From assembly GCA_020634395.1 (NCBI GenBank), contig JACKBU010000005.1:175237-239236 (forward strand): a stretch of 64,000 nt of DNA. Direction: 5' to 3'. The notes below the pieces were generated by a model. The model was not told where the DNA came from, searched no databases, and worked only from the letters and a program-made list of their open reading frames with translations. Of the stretch, positions 26,986 through 35,860 are shown in pieces (the first letter of the stretch is position 1; every line of letters starts with the position of its first letter). This DNA comes from Ardenticatenaceae bacterium (lineage in GTDB: Bacteria > Chloroflexota > Anaerolineae > Promineifilales > Promineifilaceae). The translations under genes and the position numbers were made by a program.

Positions 26986-27837
26986 ATGGCTGAAATGTTG
27001 ACCATACAAAATCTGTCGGCAGCTTATGGCGTGCGCCGTGTGCTGGAGGATGTATCGCTAACCGTAGCTGCCGGAGAAGTGCTGGCGGTAATTGGGCCGA
27101 ATGGGGCGGGAAAATCGACGCTGGTGCGCACGGTGAGCGGTGTTTTACCGCTGCAAAGCGGGCAGGTGTCGGTGGGGGAACGGCCGTTACACAGCCTCTC
27201 CATCAACGAGCGTGCCCGCTGCCTGGCCGTCGTCCCCCAGGCTCGCCAGCTTCCCGGCTCCTTCACCGTCCGCGAAACCATCCTCCTGGGACGCACGCCT
27301 TATCTGGGCTGGCTGGGCAAGAGCAGCCGGCAAGATCAGGAGCAGGTGGATTGGGCTTTGGAACGCACTTGTCTCGTTGAACTGGCCGAACGCAAAGTGG
27401 GCGAGCTTTCCGGTGGCGAGCAGCAGCGTGTGCTGCTTGCCCGGGCGTTGGTCCAGGCTGCGCCGGTTCTGCTGCTGGACGAACCAACCACCCATCTGGA
27501 CCTGCAGCACCAATCGAGCTTATTGAATTTGCTGCGCAGTCTGGCGGCCGAGCAAAACCTGGCCGTCTTGATTGTGCTGCACGATTTGAACCTGGCCAGT
27601 CTGTATGCCGATCGGGTGGCGCTGCTGGTAAACGGCCGTATCCAGGCCATCGGCGTCCCCCGCGAGGTATTGACCAGCGCCAATTTAACGGCCGTGTTCC
27701 ACATCCCCATCGAAGTAATTGCCCATCCTGCCTACGGCACGCCCCTGGTGCTGCCCGATGGTGTGGCCCATACGGCCGTCCAGCAGCCGGCGCCGACCAA
27801 GTTGAACGGCCAATCTCCCTTTACCTACTGGCAATAA
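26986..27837 (+). CDS. btuD: ABC transporter ATPase for corrinoid uptake
   Basis: The 283-residue ATPase has Walker A GPNGAGKST near residue 38, signature LSGGEQQRVLLARAL near 143, Walker B VLLLDEPTTHLD near 163 and a switch His in IVLHDLN. The last 35 residues (after IEVIAHPAYG) are a variable tail. Family-wide it groups with FepC/HmuV/BtuD importers, and the riboswitch and cob genes point to corrinoids. A second start codon at 26995 with AAGGA upstream is also possible. Confidence 0.92.
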   Translation: MAEMLTIQNLSAAYGVRRVLEDVSLTVAAGEVLAVIGPNGAGKSTLVRTVSGVLPLQSGQVSVGERPLHSLSINERARCLAVVPQARQLPGSFTVRETILLGRTPYLGWLGKSSRQDQEQVDWALERTCLVELAERKVGELSGGEQQRVLLARALVQAAPVLLLDEPTTHLDLQHQSSLLNLLRSLAAEQNLAVLIVLHDLNLASLYADRVALLVNGRIQAIGVPREVLTSANLTAVFHIPIEVIAHPAYGTPLVLPDGVAHTAVQQPAPTKLNGQSPFTYWQ

Positions 27838-27857
27838 CCCACTCAGGAGCACAAACA

Positions 27858-28910
27858 ATGTCCCTTTCTCACCTCACTTCTCGTATCCAGCCGCTCGACA
27901 AAGCGGCGATGGCTGCCGCGCGGGCACGGCAGGCCAACCTCACCAAGCCGGCCGGCAGTCTGGGCCGCCTGGAAGAGCTGTCTATCCAGGTTGCGGGTAT
28001 TACCGGCCAGGCTCTACCCCAGGTGAGCCACAAAGTCGTTACCGTGATGGCCGGTGATCATGGTGTGGTGGCCGAAGGTGTCAGCGCTTACCCATCGGCC
28101 GTGACGCCGCAGATGGTGCTGAACTTTTTGGGCGGCGGTGCGGCCATTAACGTCCTGGCGCGGCAAGCTGGGGCGCGGGTCGTTATTGTCGATATGGGCG
28201 TGGCTGCCGAGTTTGCCCCTCAACCCGGCCTGATCGATAAGAAGGTGGCCCCCGGCACGGCCAACATGGCCCAGGGGCCGGCCATGAGCCGGATGCAGGC
28301 CGAGCAGGCCATCCTGGCCGGGGCGGAAGTGGTTGACGAGGAACTGGCGCGCGGCCTGGATCTGCTGGCAACCGGCGACATGGGCATTGGCAATACCACG
28401 CCGTCGGCGGCCATCGCGGCTGTGCTGACTGGCCGGGATCCGCTGGGTATTGTGGGCCGAGGGACGGGCGTGGACGATGCCGGGCTGGAACGTAAGGTAA
28501 CGGCCGTACAGCGCGCCATCACCGTCAACCAACCCGATCCGCAGGATGGGCTGGACGTATTGGCCAAAGTGGGCGGATTTGAGATTGGCGGATTGGCTGG
28601 GGCTATCCTGGCGGCGGCGGCGGCGCACAAACCAGTGGTGGTAGATGGATTCATCTCTACGGCGGCGGCGATGATTGCCGTGGCCCTGTGCCCAACCGTG
28701 CGCGATTATCTGATTGCCGGGCACTGTTCTGAGGAACAGGGGCACGGATTGATGCTGCATTGGTTGGGGCTGCGGCCTCTGCTGGATTTGAATCTGCGGC
28801 TGGGTGAAGGGACGGGCGCGGTGCTGGCCATGCATCTGGTGGACGCCGGCTGCCGCACGCTGGCCGAGATGGCGACGTTTGGCGAGGCCGGGGTTTCGGA
28901 AAAGGCATGA
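27858..28910 (+). CDS. cobT: Nicotinate-nucleotide--dimethylbenzimidazole phosphoribosyltransferase
   Basis: CobT makes alpha-ribazole phosphate from nicotinate mononucleotide and a lower-ligand base for the nucleotide loop of cobalamin. The 350-residue length is typical. Visible landmarks are KPAGSLGRLEELS near residue 30, the substrate loop MAGDHGVVAEGVSAYP near 65, DMGIGNTTPSAAI near 175 and the catalytic Glu in RLGEGTGAVLA near 317. CAGGAGC precedes the ATG. It follows the transporter genes by 20 nt and precedes cobS by 9 nt. Confidence 0.96.
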   Translation: MSLSHLTSRIQPLDKAAMAAARARQANLTKPAGSLGRLEELSIQVAGITGQALPQVSHKVVTVMAGDHGVVAEGVSAYPSAVTPQMVLNFLGGGAAINVLARQAGARVVIVDMGVAAEFAPQPGLIDKKVAPGTANMAQGPAMSRMQAEQAILAGAEVVDEELARGLDLLATGDMGIGNTTPSAAIAAVLTGRDPLGIVGRGTGVDDAGLERKVTAVQRAITVNQPDPQDGLDVLAKVGGFEIGGLAGAILAAAAAHKPVVVDGFISTAAAMIAVALCPTVRDYLIAGHCSEEQGHGLMLHWLGLRPLLDLNLRLGEGTGAVLAMHLVDAGCRTLAEMATFGEAGVSEKA

Positions 28911-28919
28911 GGCGGCAGT

Positions 28920-29702
28920 ATGACTGAGCAACCGCTAAAACCAGAATCGGGCGATACCGGCTTTACGCTGAGCGGCGTTCTAGTGGCCGCCCAATTTCTG
29001 ACGACGATGCCGCCGCTGCTCAAACGGCCGTTTACCTCCCGCGAATTAGGGCAGGCGGTGGCCTTTTTCCCCGTGGTGGGGCTGCTTTTGGGGGTGGTTC
29101 TGGTCGGTGTGAACCTGCTCTTGGCGATGCTTTTCCCTACGGCCGTGCGCGCGGCCCTGCTGCTGGTGACCTGGGTGCTGCTGACCGGCGTGCTGCACCT
29201 GGACGGGTTTCTGGATGCCTGCGACGGCCTGTTTGGGGGTTTTACCCCGGAAAAGCGGCTGGAAATAATGCGCGATGAGCGTGTGGGGGCGTTTGCGCTG
29301 GCGGGTGGAGTGCTGCTGCTGTTGGTGCAGTTTACGGCGCTAACGGCCGTGCCGCACCTCAATCTGGCGCTGCTGCTGGCGCCCACTTTGGGTCGATGGG
29401 CTATGACCCTGGCCATCGCCGGGTTTCCGTATGCGCGCCCCAGCGGCCTGGGGCGTACGATGAAAGATGAAGCTGGCCTGGCGGAAGTGCTGCTGGCCAC
29501 GGCCGTGTCTCTGATTGTGGCCGTTATGGCGGGAGGCATGTGGGGATTGGGGGCGATGGGGCTGGTGGCCCTGCTGGTGTGGCTGGGCAGCCGGTTTGTG
29601 CTGCGGCGCATCCCCGGTCTGACGGGCGATATTTATGGCGCGTTGTGTGTGTTGAGCGAAACGGCCGTGCTGCTGCTGCTGGTTATCAGCGGCAAATTCT
29701 AA
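28920..29702 (+). CDS. cobS: Adenosylcobinamide-GDP ribazoletransferase (cobalamin synthase)
   Basis: CobS is the membrane enzyme that joins adenosylcobinamide-GDP with alpha-ribazole (phosphate). The 260-residue protein is hydrophobic, with about six or seven membrane segments. It carries the Mg2+ motif LDGFLDACDGLFGG near residue 98, followed by KRLEIMRDERVGAFA, both diagnostic. QFLTTMPP near the N terminus also fits. It sits between cobT and cobU in the B12-riboswitch operon. Confidence 0.96.
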   Translation: MTEQPLKPESGDTGFTLSGVLVAAQFLTTMPPLLKRPFTSRELGQAVAFFPVVGLLLGVVLVGVNLLLAMLFPTAVRAALLLVTWVLLTGVLHLDGFLDACDGLFGGFTPEKRLEIMRDERVGAFALAGGVLLLLVQFTALTAVPHLNLALLLAPTLGRWAMTLAIAGFPYARPSGLGRTMKDEAGLAEVLLATAVSLIVAVMAGGMWGLGAMGLVALLVWLGSRFVLRRIPGLTGDIYGALCVLSETAVLLLLVISGKF

Positions 29703-29718
29703 GCGAGGGAACAGGCTG

Positions 29719-30273
29719 GTGGGTGAATTAACTCTGGTATTAGGCGGGGCACGCAGCGGGAAATCGACTTACGCCGAAAAGTTAGCCCTGCAGGCGGGTG
29801 GCAAAGTGGTGTATATCGCCACGGCCGAGGCCAGGGACGAAGAGATGGCAGAGCGCATTCAGAAGCATCAGGCGCAACGGCCGTCGTCCTGGCAGACGCT
29901 AGAAATTCCCCACGACGTGGGCGACTACCTGCTCCAGCATCCGCTGGCGGCCGGGGTTGAGGTGGTGCTGCTGGACTGCCTGACGCTGCTGGCGACGAAC
30001 GTGATGCTGGCGGCCAGCCCGGACCCGGAGGTGGTGGACGAAGCAGGCGTGGAAACGGCCGTTAACGCCGAGATCCAATCCTTGCTGAGCACCATCCAGG
30101 ACAGCGCTGCCCGCTGGATCGTCGTATCCAACGAAGTGGGGCTGGGGTTGGTGCCGCCTTATCCTCTGGGCCGGCTCTTCCGTGATGTGGTCGGGCGGGC
30201 CAATCAACAACTAGCCCAGGCGGCTGACACGGTAGTGTTTATGATTGCCGGGCTGCCCATGCCGCTAAAATAG
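29719..30273 (+). CDS. cobU: Adenosylcobinamide kinase / adenosylcobinamide-phosphate guanylyltransferase
   Basis: CobU phosphorylates adenosylcobinamide and then transfers GMP to it. The 184-residue protein starts at GTG 29719 and has P-loop GGARSGKS near residue 8, then VYIATAEARDEEMAERIQKH near 31, then the NEVGLGLVPPYPLGRLFRD segment near 140 that is highly conserved in CobU/CobP. It is the last gene before a 338-bp gap, so it ends the corrinoid operon. No cobalamin ring-synthesis gene or cobinamide amidohydrolase is seen, so the operon is for salvage. Confidence 0.95.
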   Translation: MGELTLVLGGARSGKSTYAEKLALQAGGKVVYIATAEARDEEMAERIQKHQAQRPSSWQTLEIPHDVGDYLLQHPLAAGVEVVLLDCLTLLATNVMLAASPDPEVVDEAGVETAVNAEIQSLLSTIQDSAARWIVVSNEVGLGLVPPYPLGRLFRDVVGRANQQLAQAADTVVFMIAGLPMPLK

Positions 30274-30611
30274 GCTGTTTGGGCACGGAATCATGTGTTA
30301 TAATGAAAAACCATTAAAAATTTAATGATGATTTCTTTCTGATAGATCCAGTCATTCTCTCGATGTGCGGAGGTAAACAACAGCAGCCATTGCAACTGTG
30401 CAAGGGGTCTGAGAAGTAACGTTTGCTTCGTAAAATCGATGAGAGACTATGAGCTTCTGTGTACTGGTTTATTGGTGTTTGTGTGGGTATTGGTTGATTC
30501 TTCTAGTTGTCAGACCCCCATCTTGTAATCAAGTGAACAACATTTACTGACCCTGTCTTGGACTGGCAAAAGTTTGGCCTTTTGAAACAGAGTTTTCGAC
30601 CCGGTGGGTGT
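30274..30611 (+). promoter_or_regulatory. AT-rich leader region before the sensor kinase
   Basis: This 338-bp gap is AT-rich relative to its surroundings. It holds a TATAAT at about 30299 and a 9-bp inverted repeat, GGGGTCTGA at 30404-30412 with TCAGACCCC at 30510-30518. The repeat would close a loop of about 97 nt in RNA. There is no T-run. A structured 5' leader or a regulator site is possible. I see no convincing gene. Confidence 0.35.
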
Positions 30612-33600
30612 ATGAAACCTCTAAACAATATTACTCCCAAACTGGCAGCTATTTTTATTGCTTTTGCGGTGATTGTGGTCGTTTTGGGTGGAATTGTGGC
30701 TTTTGTGAACGGCCGTGCCGCCCTGAAGAACGCCGCGTTGGCCGAACTACGGGCCACGACGATGGAAAAAGAGGCGGCCATCAATGCCTGGGTAGAAAGC
30801 GCCGAAAATGCCATCGACCTGTTGAGTAAAACCGCGGCGGTGCGCGATGCCGTTTCTGACGTGGTCAGTGCGCCAGAGTCGGCTGCGGCGCAAGCGAGGC
30901 TGGTGCAAGATCTGCAGTTTTACGTGCAAGAGGCGCATACGTTTCAGGTGTTGTTTTTGCTGGAACCGGACACGGGACAGATTTTGGCGGCTACCGATGT
31001 GCTGGAAGAAGGGCAGTTTCGGGACGATCGCGAGTATTTCAGCCACGGCCGTATCGCGCCTACGGTGCAGGGGCCCTATTACTCGCAGCAGCTGCAGCGG
31101 CCGGCGGCCACGGCCGCTGCGCCGGTATACGCGGCCGACGGCCGTCTGTTGGGTGTTCTGGCCGGCCGCCTGAATCTGGATGAGCTAAATGCCATTGTGC
31201 AGCGGCGCACCGGGCTGCATCAAACCGATGATTCTTATCTGGTTAACACCGATAGTTTGTTTGTGACACAGCCGCGGTTTGTGGCCGATACGGCCGTCTT
31301 CCGCCAGGGCATCCATTCGACGGCCGTGGACGGCTGCCTGCAGGGTGATGATCAGAGTACAGCCGGCCTCGATTATCGGGATGTGCCGGTGATTGGGGTG
31401 TATCACTGGCTGCCGCAGTATGGAATGTGCCTGGTAGGCGAGCTGGATCAGGCGGAAGTGTTGGCCCCAGCTCATGATCTGGGCCGCTCAATCGGGTTGT
31501 ATGGCGGATTGGCTTTGCTGCTGGCAACGGCCGTGGCTGTGTTTTTGGCCCGTTCCCTTACCCGGCCCATCCGCCGCCTGACCGAAGGCGTTATGCGGCT
31601 GAGGCAGGGGGATCGCAGCGTGATCTTGCCGGAAACCAGCCGGGATGAACTGGGGATTTTAGCCCGAGAGTTTAACGTGATGACGGCCGTGTTGGCCGAT
31701 AAAGAAACACAACTGCGCGCCCACACCCATGAACTCGAAGTACGTGTCCAGGAACGCACGGCCGCGCTGCACCAAAATGAGCAGTCGCTGCGCCAGCAAA
31801 CCAAAATTCTCCAATCGATCCTTGACAGCATGGGGGATGGGGTGATCGTAGTGGATGGCGCGGGTAAGGTGCTGCTGTTTAATCCGGCTGCGGCAGAAAT
31901 GCTCAAGTTGGACGCCCCGAACACAGCGGACACGTCCGGCAGTTGGAAAGATTGGAGCGTCCGTTACGGGCTGTACCGCCCGGACATGGTGACGCTGTAT
32001 CCAGTCGATGAAACGCCCTTGATCAAAGCGCTGCACGGTGCAGCAGTCGACAACGCGGAAATGTTTATCCGCCATTCAGAGCAGCAAGATGGTTTCTTTG
32101 TCAGCGTTACGGGACGGCCGTTAGATTTGGAGGGAGGCGGGGGCGTCGTCGTCCTGCACGATATTTCGGAGCGCAAGCGGCAAGAAATGGAGCTTGATTT
32201 GCTGCTGCGCCTCACCCAGGGCATCGGCGAAGCGGCCGACTTTGATACCGCTCTGGAAAATACCCTGTATCTGATAAGCCAGGACGTGGGCTGGATTTAT
32301 GGCGAAGCCTGGGTTCCCAATGCCGAGAACACACGGCTGCAAGCCAGCCCGGTTTATTACCTGGACCCGCAGTACCGGCAAGGCATCAATGCTTTTCGCG
32401 CCATCAGCCGTGAGCACACCTTTGCGCCAAATGAAGGGCTGCCAGGCCGAGTTTGGGCAACAAGGCAGCCCGACTGGCTGGCCAATATTACCGACATTTC
32501 CAAAGAGGTTTACACCCGAGTAGAAGAAGCGCGCGAGTTTGGCTTGAAGACGGCTCTCGGGGTGCCCATTCTGGCCGGCGAGGAGGCCATGGCGGTGCTG
32601 GTGTTTTACCTGGCCGAAGCAACGCCAGCCGATGCGCGTCTGATGGAACTGGTGTCTGCGGCCGCCACGCAGTTGAGCGCGGTTTTGCTGCGTAAGCAAG
32701 CGCAGGATGCCTGGCACCGCAGCGAAATGCATTTTCGTCTGGTTGTAGAGTCGTCGCCGCACGCCTTCATCCTGGTTAACGACGCCGGAAAGATCGCCCT
32801 GGCCAATACCCAGGCCGAAAAGTTGTTTGGCTACACACGTGATAAACTGTTGGGTATGCCGATTGATCGGCTGGTTCCGCAAGATGTACGCCCGAAACAT
32901 TCTGGTTTGCGGAACTCTTACCTGGAAAGTCCGGAAATGCGCCCGATGGGCATGGGGCGTGATTTGTTTGGCTTGCGGCACGACGGCCGTCTGGTTCCCC
33001 TGGAAATCGGACTCAGCCCCATCCAAATGGACAGCGGTCTGCACATCCTGTGCGCGATTGTGGATATTACTGAAAGGCGGCGCGCCCAAGAGGAGATTCG
33101 CAAGCTGAACATGGAGCTAGAACAGCGGGTACGCCAACGGACCCGCCAGCTAGAAGCGGCCAACAAGGAACTGGAGTCTTTTGCGTATTCAGTTTCGCAT
33201 GATTTGCGGGCGCCGCTGCGCGCTATGGATGGATTTTCGCGTATTTTGCTGGAAGAGTATGGCTCGCAAATGCCAGCCGATGCTGATTTTTACCTGCAGC
33301 GGGTGCGCGCCAATGCCCAACAAATGGCCCAATTGATTGATGCGCTGCTCCGCTTTTCGCGGTTGGGCCGGGAGCCGTTGAAACGAGAATGGGTAAAACC
33401 CGAGGAGATGGTGCAGCGCGTTCTGGCGCAACGGCCGTCTGAAACTGCCGAGCCGCACACAGAAATCATTGTCCATGATTTGCCGGCCTGCCTGGCCGAC
33501 CCGGGCCTGCTGCAGCAGGTTTTTGCCAATCTGCTGGATAACGCCCTCAAGTACAGCCGCACACAGGCTAACCCCCGAATTGAGGTGGGAGCCGAACAGG

Positions 33601-33845
33601 GCAACGGCGAAGTTGTTTACTTTATCCGCGACAATGGTGTTGGTTTTGATCCCCAATATGCCGCCAAAGCCTTTGGCGTGTTTCAGCGTTTGCACCTGGC
33701 CGAAGAGTATGAAGGGACCGGCATCGGTCTGGCCACGGTGCAGCGGATTATCCATCGTCACGGCGGGCGTATTTGGGTAGAGACGGCCGTTAACGCCGGC
33801 GCCACATTTTTCTTTACACTAGGAGACGATCCTGATGAAACATAA
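30612..33845 (+). CDS. Membrane sensor histidine kinase (Cache-like, HAMP, PAS, GAF, PAS)
   Basis: From ATG 30612 the product has 1,077 residues: membrane segment (about 10-32), extracytoplasmic Cache-like sensor (35-285), second membrane segment (298-320), HAMP (320-375), coiled coil, PAS (405-520), GAF (530-700), PAS (705-830), HisKA with phosphoacceptor in YSVSHDLRAPLRAMDGF near residue 861, then HATPase_c with N box NLLDNALKYS and G1 DNGVGFDP. The dimerisation type is that of phytochrome-like kinases, which commonly pair with Rcp1-type receivers; the next gene is exactly such a receiver and overlaps by 11 nt. Confidence 0.93.
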   Translation: MKPLNNITPKLAAIFIAFAVIVVVLGGIVAFVNGRAALKNAALAELRATTMEKEAAINAWVESAENAIDLLSKTAAVRDAVSDVVSAPESAAAQARLVQDLQFYVQEAHTFQVLFLLEPDTGQILAATDVLEEGQFRDDREYFSHGRIAPTVQGPYYSQQLQRPAATAAAPVYAADGRLLGVLAGRLNLDELNAIVQRRTGLHQTDDSYLVNTDSLFVTQPRFVADTAVFRQGIHSTAVDGCLQGDDQSTAGLDYRDVPVIGVYHWLPQYGMCLVGELDQAEVLAPAHDLGRSIGLYGGLALLLATAVAVFLARSLTRPIRRLTEGVMRLRQGDRSVILPETSRDELGILAREFNVMTAVLADKETQLRAHTHELEVRVQERTAALHQNEQSLRQQTKILQSILDSMGDGVIVVDGAGKVLLFNPAAAEMLKLDAPNTADTSGSWKDWSVRYGLYRPDMVTLYPVDETPLIKALHGAAVDNAEMFIRHSEQQDGFFVSVTGRPLDLEGGGGVVVLHDISERKRQEMELDLLLRLTQGIGEAADFDTALENTLYLISQDVGWIYGEAWVPNAENTRLQASPVYYLDPQYRQGINAFRAISREHTFAPNEGLPGRVWATRQPDWLANITDISKEVYTRVEEAREFGLKTALGVPILAGEEAMAVLVFYLAEATPADARLMELVSAAATQLSAVLLRKQAQDAWHRSEMHFRLVVESSPHAFILVNDAGKIALANTQAEKLFGYTRDKLLGMPIDRLVPQDVRPKHSGLRNSYLESPEMRPMGMGRDLFGLRHDGRLVPLEIGLSPIQMDSGLHILCAIVDITERRRAQEEIRKLNMELEQRVRQRTRQLEAANKELESFAYSVSHDLRAPLRAMDGFSRILLEEYGSQMPADADFYLQRVRANAQQMAQLIDALLRFSRLGREPLKREWVKPEEMVQRVLAQRPSETAEPHTEIIVHDLPACLADPGLLQQVFANLLDNALKYSRTQANPRIEVGAEQGNGEVVYFIRDNGVGFDPQYAAKAFGVFQRLHLAEEYEGTGIGLATVQRIIHRHGGRIWVETAVNAGATFFFTLGDDPDET

Positions 33846-34278
33846 TCAAATAGAAATTTTACTGGTAGAAGACAACCCCGATGATGTTCACCTGGCTCTT
33901 CACGCCCTAGAAAAAAATCATTTAGCCAATCGTGTGGAAGTGGTGCGCGACGGCGCTGCCGCTCTCGACTTTTTATTTGCCCGCGGCGACTATGCCAATA
34001 GGGATATCCATAATCAGCCCAAGGTGGTCTTGCTGGATCTTAAGCTGCCTAAAGTGGATGGGTTGGAGGTCCTGCGGCAGGTCAGAAACAGCCCTCTACT
34101 CAGTCATATCCCGATCGTCGTCCTGACATCTTCAGATGAGGAGCACGATATCATCGAAAGTTACACATTAGGCGTTAACAGCTATATTCGTAAGCCGGTA
34201 GACTTCGAGCAGTTTATGGAAGCCATTCGCCAACTAGGGTATTACTGGCTGGTATTAAATGAACCCCCAGGACTCTAA
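33835..34278 (+). CDS. Rcp1-like single-domain response regulator
   Basis: The 147-residue receiver has pocket residues in LLVEDNPDD, acceptor Asp in VVLLDLKLPKVDGLEVL near residue 65, Thr/Ser in VVLTSS and Lys in YIRKPVDF near 118. The long loop before the acceptor (FLFARGDYANRDIHNQPK) is typical of Rcp1-type regulators of phytochrome-like kinases. AGGAG precedes the ATG. It overlaps the kinase upstream and the hybrid kinase downstream (20 nt), so all three are translationally linked. With no output domain it may act by protein contact or as a phosphate relay. Confidence 0.93.
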   Translation: MKHNQIEILLVEDNPDDVHLALHALEKNHLANRVEVVRDGAAALDFLFARGDYANRDIHNQPKVVLLDLKLPKVDGLEVLRQVRNSPLLSHIPIVVLTSSDEEHDIIESYTLGVNSYIRKPVDFEQFMEAIRQLGYYWLVLNEPPGL

Positions 34279-35848
34279 TCCCTCCACTCCTCTGCGTGTC
34301 CTCCTGCTGGAAGATCGGGAGGACGATGCTTTGCTGCTGTTACACGCCTTGCGGCGCGCCGGGTTCGATCCGGCCTGGAAACGCGTAGACACCGAAGCTG
34401 CCTACCTGGCCAATCTGGACCCTCCACCCGATTTGATTCTGGCTGATTACAGTCTGCCACAGTTTGACGGCCTGCACGCCCTGAAGTTGCTGCAGGAACG
34501 GAATCTGAACATTCCGTTTATTGTGGTGACCGGCACGGTAGAAGAGATGGCCCTGGCGTGCATGCGTGAAGGGGCAGATGACTACTTGCTGAAGGATCGC
34601 CTGACGCGCCTGGGTGAAGCAGTACGGCGAGCACTCTCGGCCCACCAGATGCGGGCCGAAAAGCAGAACGCCGAACAGGATTTGCGCGCTCGTGAGGCGA
34701 GATTGCGCGCGTTTACCAGTGCGCTGCCGGACCTGGCGTTTATTCTAGACGGAGACGGCCGTTACATCGAAGTCCTTTCCAACCCCAACCACGTGCTGTA
34801 CGGTGATGCCTTCCGCCTGAAAGGCAAACGGCTGCAGGATATTCATCCCCCGGACGAAGCTCAAAAATTCCTAAACACCATCCAGCGGGCTGTGCAAACC
34901 GGAGAACTGCAAACATTGGAGTATGAAATGGAACTGGGCGCCAATCGCCACTGGTTCGAGGCCCGGCTGGCCCCCATGAAGCATGATCAGGACGGCGACC
35001 GTGATCTGGTTGTCTGGCTGGCTCGCGACATTACGGGCCGCAAGGAAACGGAAGCCCTGCGCCTGGAGCAAACTCGCCTGCGCCTGGAAAATGAATTTCT
35101 GGCGCGGCAGTCGGAGGCGCTGATTGATCTCAACGCGCAAAAAGACAAATTTTTCACCATCGTGGCCCATGATTTGCGCGGGCCGTTTAATCCCGTGCTG
35201 CTCAACGCCGAGCTGCTTCTGGAATCCCTGGATTATCTCGATCGGGCGGGGATCCAGCGGATTGGCCGCCGCATTTACGATTCGACACAGCAAATTCTTA
35301 CCTTGCTGGAAAACCTGCTGCAATGGGCCAGGCTGCAAATGGGCCACGTGGCTTACACCCCAGAAAATGTCCACCTCTCCGAAGTCTTAAACCGCAACAT
35401 TGAGCTGCTGACGTCGTCGGCTCAGAATAAGGAGATTACGCTGCTGAACCTGTTAGACGAACCTCTGTGGGTGGAAGCGGACTTTTACATGCTGGATACG
35501 GCCGTGCGCAATTTGCTCTCTAACGCGGTGAAGTTCACGCCGCCGGGGGGCCGGGTGACAATTTCGGCGCGGCGGCTGGCGCAAACCATGCCGGCAATGG
35601 TAGAAGTTCAGGTGGAAGATACCGGCGTGGGCATAGAACCAGAGAATCTCGATAATCTGTTTCGGCTGGGAAATCCGCATACTACCGTCGGCACGTCGGG
35701 TGAGCAGGGGACCGGTTTGGGCCTGATCATCTGCGCCGAATTGATCCAGCGCAACCAGGGCGAACTGCACATCACCAGTGAGCCGGGAAAGGGCACGGCC
35801 GTACGCTTTACGGTCCCCGCCCGAACCAGCCAGACAGACAACTCGTAG
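34259..35848 (+). CDS. Receiver-PAS-histidine kinase (reverse hybrid)
   Basis: The 529-residue protein begins with a receiver (about residues 10-125; acceptor in LILADYSLPQFDGL near 62, Lys in DYLLKDRL). A PAS-like domain (145-260) follows, then HisKA with FFTIVAHDLRGPFNPVLL (His near 303) and HATPase_c (400-520) with N box NLLSNAVKFTPPGG and G1 EDTGVGIEPEN. An N-terminal receiver on a kinase suggests it takes phosphate or allosteric input from the kinase upstream. It converges with the SpoIIE-type phosphatase gene, 12 bp between the stops. Confidence 0.93.
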   Translation: MNPQDSNPSTPLRVLLLEDREDDALLLLHALRRAGFDPAWKRVDTEAAYLANLDPPPDLILADYSLPQFDGLHALKLLQERNLNIPFIVVTGTVEEMALACMREGADDYLLKDRLTRLGEAVRRALSAHQMRAEKQNAEQDLRAREARLRAFTSALPDLAFILDGDGRYIEVLSNPNHVLYGDAFRLKGKRLQDIHPPDEAQKFLNTIQRAVQTGELQTLEYEMELGANRHWFEARLAPMKHDQDGDRDLVVWLARDITGRKETEALRLEQTRLRLENEFLARQSEALIDLNAQKDKFFTIVAHDLRGPFNPVLLNAELLLESLDYLDRAGIQRIGRRIYDSTQQILTLLENLLQWARLQMGHVAYTPENVHLSEVLNRNIELLTSSAQNKEITLLNLLDEPLWVEADFYMLDTAVRNLLSNAVKFTPPGGRVTISARRLAQTMPAMVEVQVEDTGVGIEPENLDNLFRLGNPHTTVGTSGEQGTGLGLIICAELIQRNQGELHITSEPGKGTAVRFTVPARTSQTDNS

Positions 35849-35860
35849 CTGCACTTGCAG

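Noticed and set aside
30363..30419. 18-codon ORF in the kinase leader
   Set aside because: No ribosome-binding site at good spacing and no recognisable product; a chance ORF is as likely.
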